This document shows, piece by piece, positions 34,171 through 43,298 of a DNA stretch of 64,000 bases (positions are counted from its first letter, which is position 1; every line of letters begins with the position of its first letter). The DNA comes from Streptomyces sp. ERV7 (lineage in GTDB: Bacteria > Actinomycetota > Actinomycetes > Streptomycetales > Streptomycetaceae), in assembly GCF_001653515.1 (NCBI RefSeq), contig NZ_LYOY01000040.1:1364001-1428000 (forward strand), given 5' to 3'. The position numbers were made by a program, and so were the translations under genes. The notes beneath the pieces were generated by a model that saw only the letters and a program-made list of their open reading frames with translations, had not been told where the DNA came from and made no database searches.

Positions 34171-34734
34171 TCAGGGCGAGGCGTCCGGCGGTTCCACACC
34201 GTTGCGGAACACCGTGCCGACCAGACGGCGGATCTCCCGATGCCCGAGATGGCCGTCACGGACGCCCTCGGCGGCCGCGTCGAGCAGTCCCCACAGCATG
34301 TACCAGATCCAGTACGGCGGCAGGTCGCCGCGGAGGCGCCCGAGGCGCTGCCCGAGGGTCACGAAGCGCAGCGCCCGCTGGTCGTGCCCCTCCAGGCCGG
34401 CCCGGAAGACGGGATCCGCGAGGACGAGGCCGTCGTGGGCGGTGAAGCCGTACAGGTCCACGGCCGGCGCGAGGTCCGCGATCAACCGTTCGAGTGAGGC
34501 ATCGAAGGCGGCCGCGTCCGCGTCGTCGGGCAGGTCGGTCGCGGCCAGCCGTTCGTCGATGACCTCGATGGCCCGCGCGGCGACGGCCCTGATCAGCGCT
34601 TCCCGAGTCGGATAGCGCCTGCTCAGCGTCGCGCGGCTGATGCCGATCCCGGTGGCGACCTGGACCAGCGAGGCACCGCGATTGTCCGCGAGTACGCGCG
34701 CTGCCGCATCGAGCAGCGCTTCTTCTTTCAGCAT
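34171..34734 (-). CDS. TetR-family regulator of the DHA2 exporter
   Basis: A 187-aa regulator beginning MLKEEALLDAAARVLADNRG. The helix-turn-helix is at about 22-45 (SLVQVATGIGISRATLSRRY). The C-terminal half is typical for exporter-linked regulators (PYWIWYMLWGLLDAA). GGAGGG before ATG 34734 decides the start. The dyad at 34757-34774 lies just upstream and is the probable autoregulatory operator. The exporter gene begins 138 bases downstream. Confidence 0.88.
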   Translation of the reverse strand: MLKEEALLDAAARVLADNRGASLVQVATGIGISRATLSRRYPTREALIRAVAARAIEVIDERLAATDLPDDADAAAFDASLERLIADLAPAVDLYGFTAHDGLVLADPVFRAGLEGHDQRALRFVTLGQRLGRLRGDLPPYWIWYMLWGLLDAAAEGVRDGHLGHREIRRLVGTVFRNGVEPPDASP

Positions 34735-34756
34735 GACGATCCCTCCATGCCTCACA

Positions 34757-34774
34757 TGATACAAATTTGTCTCA
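34757..34774. promoter_or_regulatory. TetR operator candidate
   Basis: TGATACAAATTTGTCTCA equals its reverse complement at 16 of 18 positions and is centred on AAATTT, a strikingly AT-rich island in this genome. It lies 23 bases before the TetR start. CTCACAT flanks it on both sides. Confidence 0.65.
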
Positions 34775-34881
34775 CATGGCGCAAAACTTACTCACCGAGA
34801 TGCCCTCGCAACCCGCAGGCTCCACGCGCCGCGCCGATTCGGCGACACTTGCCCTCCCCGGCACCCGGAGAAGGGATCACG

Positions 34882-35370
34882 GTGACGCCTCCCCAAGAGC
34901 ACGGCGAGCGGGCCCCGGCAGCGGCTTTCGAGGCGGCGACCGGCGACGGCCCGGCACCGACCGAACCACCCGCCCAGCGGGAGGCCGCGGTACGGGTCGC
35001 CTTCGAGGGGCTGCTACAGATCCGCCGCCTGATGAACACCGGGCACCCCGACCCGCTTTCCGCACCCGCCTCCTGGGAGCGGAACCAGATGGTGCGCGCC
35101 ATCGCCCTGGCACTGGAGGCCGCAGGCATTCCGCCGTCGACCGTGGGCGCCGCCGGAGAGCGAACCGCGACGGGCTACCGAGTGGGCCCGGCCGACCAGC
35201 CGGCGGTCGTCCGCGTGGAGTGGCTGGGCCCTGCCGGGAGCGGCGCCGCCCAGGAGGAACCCGAAGCACTGCGCCGTTGTGCGGACGCACTGCGTCCGCT
35301 GGGCTGGGAGGCGCTGGAATACCGGGGTGCGCGGCGCCACCGCTACCTGGAGGTCGAGGCGGCGACCTGA
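34882..35370 (+). CDS. Hypothetical protein (162 aa)
   Basis: A soluble protein with a disordered, Ala/Pro-rich N-terminus (about 1-35) and a compact part (about 38-160) containing REAAVRVAFEGLLQIRRLMN and, at the end, LRRCADALRPLGWEALEYRG. The alternation suggests an alpha-beta sandwich. I do not recognise the family. GTG 34882 has GGAGAAGGGA upstream. It is divergent from the TetR gene, but no shared regulation can be claimed. Confidence 0.6.
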   Translation: MTPPQEHGERAPAAAFEAATGDGPAPTEPPAQREAAVRVAFEGLLQIRRLMNTGHPDPLSAPASWERNQMVRAIALALEAAGIPPSTVGAAGERTATGYRVGPADQPAVVRVEWLGPAGSGAAQEEPEALRRCADALRPLGWEALEYRGARRHRYLEVEAAT

Positions 35371-35500
35371 CCGCCGTCCCCGCGCACCACCACATCGACC
35401 TCCCCCTCAACCGCGCCTGACCCGCCACAGGCCTCTCCCCTACCCCCCTCGCATCCACCAGCCGAACCGCACCCACGGGAAACCTCCTCCATTTGAATAT

Positions 35501-35543
35501 CCAACCCACTCCGCTATGGTGAGTCCAGATTTCCAACTCACTC
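35501..35543. promoter_or_regulatory. Direct repeats in the SDR-MFS promoter
   Basis: CCAACCCACTC (35501-35511) and CCAACTCACTC (35533-35543) are 32 bases apart, about three helical turns, in an AT-richer stretch before the SDR gene. ATATCCAA and ATTTCCAA at their left edges recall HxlR/MarR-type sites. No regulator gene is adjacent. Confidence 0.4.
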
Positions 35544-35589
35544 GTCTCCGGGTCAAACGGCCTTCCACGACTCCCGAAAGAAGACACGC

Positions 35590-36276
35590 ATGCGCGACAC
35601 CACGGCGCTCGTGACCGGCGCCAATCGAGGGCTGGGGCGTGCGTTCGCCCTCGCCCTGCTGGAGCGGGGCGCCAAGACCGTCTACGCGGCGGCGCGCGAT
35701 CCGCGTACGGTGACCGACCCGGGCCTCACCCCGATCGCCCTCGACATCACCGACCCCGCCCAGGTCGCCGCGGCCGCAGAACGCTGCTCCGACACCTCCC
35801 TTCTCCTCAACAACGCGGGGATTCTGAGCGGTAGTTCCCTGATCGGCGCGGACTCACTCGAAGGGGCGAGGGCGGAGCTGGAGACCAATCTGTTCGGCAC
35901 CCTCGCGATGTGCCGCGCCTTCGCCCCCGTACTCGCCGAGAACGGTGGCGGCGCCGTGGTCAACATGCTCTCCGTACTGTCCTGGCACACCCTGCTGCAG
36001 GTCGGCTCGTACGGTGTCTCCAAGGCAGCCGCCCTCTCGATGACCAACGCGATACGCGAAGAGCTGCGCCCGCAGGGCACATTGACCGTCGCCGTACACG
36101 CGGCCTTCATCGACACCGACATGGCGGCGGGCGTCGACCAGCCGAAGACGAGCCCCGTCGACGTCGCCCACCAAGTGCTCGACGCGGTCGAGGCGGGCCG
36201 GGAGGAAGTACTCGCCGACGAGATCACCCGCCAGGTCAAGGCCACGCTCTCGGGAGTACCGCATGCCACGCGCTGA
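35590..36276 (+). CDS. Short-chain dehydrogenase/reductase
   Basis: A 228-aa classical SDR. TGANRGLGRAF (9-19) binds NAD(P), NNAG is at 74-77, catalytic S128 lies in NMLSVLSWH, and Y141-G-V-S-K145 is the active-site pair. The start is ATG 35590 (MRDTTALVTG); AAAGAAG lies upstream. The last 14 bases overlap the MFS gene, so the two are translationally coupled. The substrate may be the compound handled by the exporter. Confidence 0.88.
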   Translation: MRDTTALVTGANRGLGRAFALALLERGAKTVYAAARDPRTVTDPGLTPIALDITDPAQVAAAAERCSDTSLLLNNAGILSGSSLIGADSLEGARAELETNLFGTLAMCRAFAPVLAENGGGAVVNMLSVLSWHTLLQVGSYGVSKAAALSMTNAIREELRPQGTLTVAVHAAFIDTDMAAGVDQPKTSPVDVAHQVLDAVEAGREEVLADEITRQVKATLSGVPHATR

Positions 36277-37705
36277 ACTCCGCTCCAAGGGCAGCCCCAT
36301 GGCCGCCCTGGTGGCGGCCTGTCTGGGCCTGTTCACCGTCTTCCTCCAGACCACGCAGACCATCGGCACCCTCAGCGCCGTCCAGGACGACCTCGGCATC
36401 GCCCCGGCCGACCTCGTCTGGGTGCCCAGCATGTACACCCTGGTCGTCGCCTCCTTCGTCCTCGGCGCCGGCGCCCTCTCGGACCGATGGGGCCGCCGCA
36501 GGGTCTTTCTCGCCGGTGCGGTGGCGATGGGCGCGGGAGGACTGGTCCTCGTCCTCGCGACCAACCTGCCGACGGTCCTGGCCGGCCAGGGCCTCGCGGG
36601 CCTCGGCGGGGCGCTCATCACACCGAGCTCGCTCGCGCTGGTCAGCCACGCCTTCCCCGACCCGCGCCGCCGGGCGGGCGCCATCTCCGCCTGGGCCGCG
36701 GCCTCGGGGCTCGGTTTGGCGATCGGCCCGCTCACCGCCGGACTCGCACTGCGGTGGTGGACCTGGCACGAGGCCTTCTGGCTCAACCTCGTGCTCGGCG
36801 CCCTGGCCGTCCTCGTGGCCCTGACCTGGGTGGCGGAGTCCCGCGTTCCCGGCGGCCGACCCGACTGGGCCGGCCAGATACTCGGCACAGCCGGACTCGC
36901 CCTGCTCATCTACTGGTTGATCGACGGTGGCCACCACGGTTACGCCTCCGCCCGCGCACTCTCCTCACTCGCCGGAGCACTCGTACTCCTCGGCGTCTTC
37001 GTCGCCGTCGAACTGCGCCGCGATCACCCCATGGTCGACCTGCGTCTGATGCGCGACCCGTCCTACAGCGCCTCCCTGCTGCTCGCCGCCACCGTCCTCT
37101 TCGGCTTCGTCGGGGTCACCCTTCTGCAGGTTCTGTGGCTCCAGCGGGTGCGCGGTCTGAGCGCACTGGAGGTCGGCATCCAACTCCTGGCGGAGTTCGG
37201 CACGTTCATCGCCGCGTCGGTCGTGGCAGGCGTGCTCGTTCGCAAGTGGGGTCCCCGGCCGCTGATCATCGCCGGGCTCCTCCTGGCCGCCCTCGGTGCG
37301 GGACTGTTCGCCACGGTCGAGCCGGGCGACACCTTCACCGGGTACGCCGCCGCCCTCGTCGTCTTCGGCCTGGGCTGCGGACTGGCCAACGCGCCCTCCA
37401 CCGCACTCGGCGTCAGCCATGTGCCGCGCGGCCGCGAGGGCGAGGCGAGCGGCACGGTCAACGCCGCCCGCCAGGTCGGCGCGGTCCTGGGCACCAGCAT
37501 CCTGGGCACCCTGATGACCTCCCACTTCACGGACCGCCTGGCGGCAGGTGCCAAGAACCCGGGCGCGGCCTTCACGGACGCGGTGGGCTACGCCGCGTGG
37601 ACCGGGGCGACCGTGCTCGTCGCCGGGACCCTGACGGGCGTCGCCCTGCTGGCCCTCGCGGGCCGCCGCGGTGCGGGCGTGGCGGTGTACGAGGCGGCGG
37701 GCTAG
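36263..37705 (+). CDS. DHA2-family MFS exporter coupled to the SDR gene
   Basis: A 480-aa 14-TM major facilitator: TTQTIGTLSAVQDDLGIAPA at TM1, motif A GALSDRWGRRRVF after TM2, motif C-like WAAASGLGLAIGPLTAGLAL. The closest known group is the actinorhodin/tetracenomycin-type antibiotic exporters, but sequence alone does not give the substrate. ATG 36263 overlaps the SDR end by 14 bases; ATG 36299 is an alternative start. A strong hairpin at 37770 ends the operon. Confidence 0.87.
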   Translation: MPRAELRSKGSPMAALVAACLGLFTVFLQTTQTIGTLSAVQDDLGIAPADLVWVPSMYTLVVASFVLGAGALSDRWGRRRVFLAGAVAMGAGGLVLVLATNLPTVLAGQGLAGLGGALITPSSLALVSHAFPDPRRRAGAISAWAAASGLGLAIGPLTAGLALRWWTWHEAFWLNLVLGALAVLVALTWVAESRVPGGRPDWAGQILGTAGLALLIYWLIDGGHHGYASARALSSLAGALVLLGVFVAVELRRDHPMVDLRLMRDPSYSASLLLAATVLFGFVGVTLLQVLWLQRVRGLSALEVGIQLLAEFGTFIAASVVAGVLVRKWGPRPLIIAGLLLAALGAGLFATVEPGDTFTGYAAALVVFGLGCGLANAPSTALGVSHVPRGREGEASGTVNAARQVGAVLGTSILGTLMTSHFTDRLAAGAKNPGAAFTDAVGYAAWTGATVLVAGTLTGVALLALAGRRGAGVAVYEAAG

Positions 37706-37769
37706 CACCCGTCCAGGCAGTTCGGGGCCAGTGCCTGGTCCACAGCCTCCCACCTGCGAGGGTGCCCGG

Positions 37770-37802
37770 CCGGGCGTGGTCCCCCCTTCGGACCGCGCCC
37801 GG
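37770..37802. terminator. Bidirectional terminator between the MFS and chitinase genes
   Basis: CCGGGCGTGGTCC (37770-37782) pairs with 37790-37802 with a single G-T mismatch position and a seven-base loop. It lies between two convergent stop codons (37705 and 37811). Confidence 0.7.
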
Positions 37803-37810
37803 CGGGTGGC

Positions 37811-39166
37811 TCACCGGTGGGAGAGCCCGCGGTCGATGGCCGCCATCAGCTCGCCGTTCGCCGTGTCGCCGTCCAGCGACCAGACCATGGACCCGCCCAG
37901 CCCCCGGCCGCGTATGTACGCCGTCTTGGTCCGCAGCACCTGCGGATCGTCGTACGTCCACAGCGTCGTGCCGTCGAAGAGCCAGGCGGACCCGGCCCCA
38001 CGGTCGCGGTAGACCTTGTACACCCCGGATCCGGCCAGCTTCTTGAGCACCTTGTAGTCCTCGTACCCCGCCTGCCAGGTGGCGGCGGCGGGGCCTGCCG
38101 CCGGCTGGTGGAGGCCGTCACCGCCCCCTGTCACACCGGTCCAGCCCTGCCCGTAGAACGGTATGCCCACGACGAGTTTGCGCGCGGGCGCACCGCGCCG
38201 GAGCCATGCGTCGACCGTTGCGTCCACACTGAAGTCGCCGCGGGCATAGAGCGCCGACTGCTGGTTGGTGGTCGCCTCCCCGGAGACATGGAAGTCGTAT
38301 CCCTGGAGGTTGACGAAGTCGAAGTCCCGCATGATCTTGGGTACTTCGAACCCCGCGTCGATCTTGGCGGGCGCGGTCGGTACGAACGCCGAGAGCTCGT
38401 AGTGCCTGCGCGACCTCTGCGAGCGCGCGTACGCGTCGAGCTGCGTCCGGAACTCATGCGCCAGTGCCGTGAAGTTCCCCTTGTCCTCCGGCCGGAACAC
38501 CGTGTCCGTGTCCCCCGCCGAGCCGGGCCACTCCCAGTCGATGTCGACCCCATCGAACAGCCCGGCGGCGGCACCCGCTCCGCCCCTCGCCCCGTCCACC
38601 GGCAGATTGCCCTTGATGTAGAGGTCGATGCAGGAGGAGACGAACGCCTTGCGCGATTCCGGGGTGCGAGCAGCGTCGGAGAAGTGCGTGGACCAGCTCC
38701 AGCCTCCCAGCGAGATCATGACCTTGAGCCCGGGGTGCTTGGCCTTGAGCTCGCGCAGCTGGTTGAAGTTGCCCGCGAGCGGCTGCCCGGCGGTGTCCGC
38801 CGTAGCGTCGACGGAGCTCGCCGCATCCAGCGGCCGGACGTAGTCGGCCCAGGCGTCGGCCTCGCCCGGCACGTTGCCGGTGAAGCACTTGCCGTCGGCC
38901 GAGACGTTCCCGAAGGCGTAGTTGACGTGGGTCAGCCTGTCGGCGGTACCGCTGGTGTCGAGATCCTTCACCTGGAAGTTCCGCCCGTAGACGCCCCATT
39001 GGGTGAAGTAGCCGACCTTCTTGTACGAGACTCCGTGGCCGGAGCCGGGTCCCATGGCCTGTTCCGTGCCGTGGGCATCGTGGGCCGACGCCGCCGGGGC
39101 GATCGCGGCGAGGAGGGCGAGGGCGCAGCCGGTGACGGCCGCTCTGCCGAGAAGTCTTCGACGCAT
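37811..39166 (-). CDS. Secreted GH18 chitinase
   Basis: A 451-aa enzyme with a signal peptide (MRRRLLGRAAVTGCALALLA, cleavage after ASA near 28). The GH18 barrel follows directly: KVMISLGGWSWSTHF (S-x-G-G strand) and LFDGVDIDWEWPGS, where D205, D208, D210 and catalytic E212 form the DxxDxDxE motif; the end WSLDGD is the last barrel strand. It should cleave beta-1,4 bonds of chitin. There is no separate chitin-binding domain. The start is ATG 39166; an AGAGAG-type site precedes it. The 278-bp gap upstream, shared with the galactose oxidase gene, holds divergent promoters. Confidence 0.92.
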   Translation of the reverse strand: MRRRLLGRAAVTGCALALLAAIAPAASAHDAHGTEQAMGPGSGHGVSYKKVGYFTQWGVYGRNFQVKDLDTSGTADRLTHVNYAFGNVSADGKCFTGNVPGEADAWADYVRPLDAASSVDATADTAGQPLAGNFNQLRELKAKHPGLKVMISLGGWSWSTHFSDAARTPESRKAFVSSCIDLYIKGNLPVDGARGGAGAAAGLFDGVDIDWEWPGSAGDTDTVFRPEDKGNFTALAHEFRTQLDAYARSQRSRRHYELSAFVPTAPAKIDAGFEVPKIMRDFDFVNLQGYDFHVSGEATTNQQSALYARGDFSVDATVDAWLRRGAPARKLVVGIPFYGQGWTGVTGGGDGLHQPAAGPAAATWQAGYEDYKVLKKLAGSGVYKVYRDRGAGSAWLFDGTTLWTYDDPQVLRTKTAYIRGRGLGGSMVWSLDGDTANGELMAAIDRGLSHR

Positions 39167-39444
39167 GAGGCTCTCTTCTGTACGTATGCGGATGGATTCG
39201 TCTGCCGAAGGGTGCGCGGACGGTGTCCGGGGGTGCGAAGAAGGGTGCGAAGAGACGTGCGGTGCGCGTACGCCCGCGACGCTATTGGTCTGGACCATCA
39301 AGGGTCAAGGGTGGGCCACCCGCTGCTCCTGAACGGGAACTTGTCCAAATCCCGGGGGCAATTCCGTCGCCGACCTTGACATGGCATCCAGATGTCCTAG
39401 TTTCAGCCGGACCATTACCGCCACATCTCAGCCGGGGGGCTCAT

Positions 39445-41937
39445 GTGACATTCCGGTTCTCGCGTACGTCGTTCCGTCTCACCCGCCTCAGACCTCGCGT
39501 GCTCGTTCTGCTCGCGACGGCCACGACGACCGCCGCGCTGCTGCCGCTGGCGCCGAGCGACGCCGCGGTCGGCGGCCGACGCCCCACTCCCCCGGTGGTC
39601 GACCTCAACGCCGCTCCGATGTCTCCCCACCACGGAGTGACACCGGCCGACGCCATGCGCCCCACCGCGCCCGTCCTGGACGGGTCCGGCTGGAGTGTCA
39701 CCGCGAGCGGCACCTCCCTCACCATCGACATGCACAGGACGGACGTTGTCTCCGCGCTCGTCTACCAACCGCGCAAGGACGTCGGCGGCAGCCGTGTCAC
39801 CGAGTACGCCATCCGCCTCAGTACGGACGGGCGGCAATGGACCAAACCTGTCGCCACCGGAACCCTGGCTGACGACTTCACCGCCAAGACCCTCAACTTC
39901 GCGGCTCAGGGCACCCGTTACCTACGGCTCTCGGCCACCACGGCGGCTGGTGGCCGCAACGGCTGGGCCGCCGGAACGGAGCGAACAGCCCCCAGCTCCC
40001 CGCCCGAGCCCCTCGCCTCCCGAGCCACTGTCCGGCTCCTGGGCGACCCCGGCCTCCGGGCGCCGTCCACCGCCTTCCTACCGGTCGACGGCTGGACAGC
40101 CTCCGCGACCGACGAGGAGACAGCCGAGGGAAACGACCGCGCCGCCAACGTCCTGGACGGGGATCCCACCACTCTCTGGCACAGCAGATGGTCGCCGAAG
40201 ACCGTCAGGCTCCCGCACGCGCTCGTCATCGACATGCACCGCACGACCACCGTCTCCGCGCTCACCTATCAGCCGCGCCAGACCGGCGTGAACGGCCGCA
40301 TCGGCACGTACACCGTCTCCACCAGCCTCGATGGCACCTCGTTCGACGCGCCGGTGGCGAGCGGCCACTGGAGGGACGACGCGACCACGAAGACCGCCAC
40401 GTTCACCCGCGCCGTCTCCGCGCGCTATGTACGGCTCGTCGCCCTCAGTGAGGCAGGGCAGCGGGGACCCTGGAGCTCCGCCGCCGAGATCCGGCTCAGC
40501 GGCCCGGGCGACCCCTCCGTGGCGGGCTCCTGGGGCCCGGTCACCGGATTCCCCCTGGTGCCGGTCGCGACCGCCGTCCTGCCCGGCAACAAGCTGCTGG
40601 CGTGGTCGGCCTACGCCGTCGACCGGTACGGCGGCAGCAACGGCTACACCCAGACCGCCGTCATGGACCTCACCACCGGCCGCGTGACCCAGCGCCGTGT
40701 CGACAACACCGGCCACGACATGTTCTGCCCCGGCATCGCCATGCTCGCCGACGGGCGGGTGCTGGTCACGGGCGGCAGCAACGCCTCCCGCGCCAGCATC
40801 TACGACCCCCGTACGGACACCTGGTCCTCGACGGCCGATATGAACATCGCCCGTGGCTACCAGGCGATGACGCTGCTCTCCAACGGTGACGCCTTCGTCC
40901 TCGGCGGGTCCTGGAGCGGCGGAGACGGCCCCAGGGACGGCGAAGTGTGGTCGGCTGCCACCCACACCTGGCGCAGACTCCCGGGAGTGCCGACCGAGAG
41001 CGCGATGACCTCCGACCCCAAAGGCGCCTACCGGGCCGACAACCACATGTGGCTGCACGCCGCCTCCCAAGGCCGCGTCCTCCAGCTCGGCCCCAGCAAG
41101 CAGATGAACTGGATCACCACCGACGGCACCGGCAGCATCACCCCGGCCGGCACCCGGGCCGACAGCCCGGACGCGATGAACGGCAACGCCGTCTCGTACG
41201 ACATCGGCAAGCTGCTCACCCTGGGCGGCGCGCCCGCCTACCAGGACACCCCCGCCACCCGCCGCGCCTACACGGTCGACCTCAACGGAGGCGGCCGGCC
41301 CACGGCCACCCGCACCGGCGACATGGCCGCCGCCAGGGCGTTCAGCAACAGCGTGGTGCTGCCGGACGGAAAGGTCGCGGTCTTCGGCGGCCAGGAGACC
41401 CCAGTGCCGTTCAGCGACGCCAAGTCGGTCATGACCCCGGAGATCTGGGATCCGGGCACCGGTCGCTTCACACCACTCGCCACCATGGCGGTGCCCCGCA
41501 ACTACCACAGCACCGTGAACCTGCTGCCCGACGGACGGATCTTCTCGGGCGGAGGCGGACTCTGCGGCGACTGCGCGACCAACCACCTGGACGGCGCGAT
41601 CTTCACCCCGCCCTACCTGCTGAATCCGGACGGCAGCGAGAGACCCCGGCCCGTGATCACCAGCACCCCACCGAGCCATGTGGCGCTCGGCTCGACGCTG
41701 CCGGTCTCCACGGGCTCGCCCGTCAGCGCGTTCGCCCTGGTCCGCTCCGGGGCCGCGACCCACTCCACCGACAACGACCAGCGCCGGGTTCCGCTGACGT
41801 ACCGGCAGGTCGGCGAAGGCTCCTACGAACTCTCCGTCCCGAGCGACCCCGGAGTCGCGCTCCCCGGCACGTATCTTCTGTTCGCCCTCAATACAGACGG
41901 CGTACCGAGTGTCGCCAAGGTGATCAGTGTGGGCTGA
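39445..41937 (+). CDS. Copper-radical galactose oxidase (AA5-like) with two discoidin-like domains
   Basis: An 830-aa secreted protein: signal peptide (to about 42), two F5/8-type C domains (about 75-205 and 210-355; both contain IDMHRT-type and QPR motifs), a kelch propeller (about 365-720) and the DUF1929 C-terminal domain. Active-site residues match Fusarium galactose oxidase: C428 (MFCPG) and Y472 (RGYQ) 44 apart, W490 18 further on, Y687-H688 (RNYHS) and H773 85 further on; these spacings equal those of C228, Y272, W290, H496 and H581. A Cys-Tyr cofactor and copper are therefore expected. It would oxidise primary alcohols of sugars to aldehydes, releasing H2O2. GTG 39445 follows a G-rich site. 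Confidence 0.88.
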   Translation: MTFRFSRTSFRLTRLRPRVLVLLATATTTAALLPLAPSDAAVGGRRPTPPVVDLNAAPMSPHHGVTPADAMRPTAPVLDGSGWSVTASGTSLTIDMHRTDVVSALVYQPRKDVGGSRVTEYAIRLSTDGRQWTKPVATGTLADDFTAKTLNFAAQGTRYLRLSATTAAGGRNGWAAGTERTAPSSPPEPLASRATVRLLGDPGLRAPSTAFLPVDGWTASATDEETAEGNDRAANVLDGDPTTLWHSRWSPKTVRLPHALVIDMHRTTTVSALTYQPRQTGVNGRIGTYTVSTSLDGTSFDAPVASGHWRDDATTKTATFTRAVSARYVRLVALSEAGQRGPWSSAAEIRLSGPGDPSVAGSWGPVTGFPLVPVATAVLPGNKLLAWSAYAVDRYGGSNGYTQTAVMDLTTGRVTQRRVDNTGHDMFCPGIAMLADGRVLVTGGSNASRASIYDPRTDTWSSTADMNIARGYQAMTLLSNGDAFVLGGSWSGGDGPRDGEVWSAATHTWRRLPGVPTESAMTSDPKGAYRADNHMWLHAASQGRVLQLGPSKQMNWITTDGTGSITPAGTRADSPDAMNGNAVSYDIGKLLTLGGAPAYQDTPATRRAYTVDLNGGGRPTATRTGDMAAARAFSNSVVLPDGKVAVFGGQETPVPFSDAKSVMTPEIWDPGTGRFTPLATMAVPRNYHSTVNLLPDGRIFSGGGGLCGDCATNHLDGAIFTPPYLLNPDGSERPRPVITSTPPSHVALGSTLPVSTGSPVSAFALVRSGAATHSTDNDQRRVPLTYRQVGEGSYELSVPSDPGVALPGTYLLFALNTDGVPSVAKVISVG

Positions 41938-42084
41938 CCCATTCGTCACCCTTCGGGTGTGGGGGGAAGCACACATGCGTCCCCCGATGAACGAGTCGTC
42001 CGGGACTCCCGTCTTCCCTGCCGGGCTCCGCAGGCCCCTGCGAGCTGTCGACGTACCCGGCGGGGAAACAGGAGCTGAACACAC

Positions 42085-43239
42085 GTGCCGGCCATCAGCC
42101 AGCGGATGCACCTCGTGCTGCTCACCGCATGGACCGTTCTCTGGTTCGCCGTGGTGGAGCCGAACGGCGGTTTCTCCTGGCACTACCTGCGCACCGGCGG
42201 AGAGCTGATCTACCAGGGGCCGTCCGGTGACGGCGGGCTCAACCTGTACGCCCACCACCCCGAGCTCCAGATGGGGCCGGTCAGCTTTCTGATCGCCGGG
42301 CTGTTCAACCCGTTCCCCGACTCGACCGGACAGTTCCTCGCCGCGGCGCTGATGTCGGTGCTCGGCCTGGTGATCGTGGTGCTGGTCGGCCGCAGCGCCG
42401 CCTGGCACTTCCTGGGCACGGGCACCAACCACCAGAGACTGCGCCGGCGCGTCCTCATCGCCGGACTGGCCTTCATCCCGATGTGGATCGAGGTCTCGGT
42501 CCGGTTCGGCCACCTCGACGATGTGCTGACGCTGTTCTTCACCACCCTCGCCGTGCGGGCGGTCACCCGTGGCAACGCGGCCGGAACAGGCATCTGGCTC
42601 GCCCTGGCCATGGACTCCAAACCGACCGCGCTGGGCTTCGCCATGCTGCTCTTCGCGCTGCCCAGACAGTCGTGGCTGCGGGCCGGGCTGTGGTGCGCGG
42701 GCCTCGTCGCCGTGGCCTGGCTGCCGTTCTTCATCGGCAACGCGGACAGTTTCGCCGCCACCGGATTCGCGATACCCAACCAACCCGCGTCCGCGCTGCG
42801 CTGGCTGGGCGTCGGCGATGCCGAGACCCCCGGCTGGGACCGCCCCGCCCAAGCCGCGCTGAGCCTGATGCTCGGCGCCATCGCGGTCTGGCGCAAACGC
42901 TGGACAGCCGTCGTGCTGCTGGGTGCCAACGCCCGCATCGTCCTGGACCCCAGCGTCTACACGTACTACACCGCGTCCGTCCTGCTCGGCACACTTCTCT
43001 GGGATGTGATCGGGCAGCGCCGACTGGTGCCGTGGTGGAGTTGGCTCGCACTGATCGCCCTGTACGGCAGCGTCTTCGTCGTCCCGGACGACTCGACACG
43101 AGGCCTGATCCGTCTCGCGTTCGTCGTGATCTCCACGACGTACGTACTGGCGTGGCCGCAGCGGGACCGTACCCGCAGGCGCGGACGCGGGCGCCGAGGG
43201 CGGCCTCCGGCCACCGCACAGCATTCGGTGCAGAGCTGA
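42085..43239 (+). CDS. Polytopic membrane protein, GT87/DUF2029-like glycosyltransferase
   Basis: A 384-aa protein with about 9-10 membrane helices. The first extracellular loop carries several acidic and aromatic residues (FSWHYLRTGGELIYQGPSGD, LYAHHPELQMGPVSF), as in polyprenyl-phosphate-mannose-dependent GT-C enzymes; LAMDSKPTALGFAMLLFALP is the conserved GT87-type segment. The C-terminus is basic and cytoplasmic. It follows the galactose oxidase gene by 147 bases, so a link to surface polysaccharide is possible but unproven. GTG 42085 is the likely start. Confidence 0.65.
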   Translation: MPAISQRMHLVLLTAWTVLWFAVVEPNGGFSWHYLRTGGELIYQGPSGDGGLNLYAHHPELQMGPVSFLIAGLFNPFPDSTGQFLAAALMSVLGLVIVVLVGRSAAWHFLGTGTNHQRLRRRVLIAGLAFIPMWIEVSVRFGHLDDVLTLFFTTLAVRAVTRGNAAGTGIWLALAMDSKPTALGFAMLLFALPRQSWLRAGLWCAGLVAVAWLPFFIGNADSFAATGFAIPNQPASALRWLGVGDAETPGWDRPAQAALSLMLGAIAVWRKRWTAVVLLGANARIVLDPSVYTYYTASVLLGTLLWDVIGQRRLVPWWSWLALIALYGSVFVVPDDSTRGLIRLAFVVISTTYVLAWPQRDRTRRRGRGRRGRPPATAQHSVQS

Positions 43240-43298
43240 CCCGACCGCAGCCCTGATCCCTTTCAGAAACCCTGTCTGTGTCATCGCTGCCACCGAGG

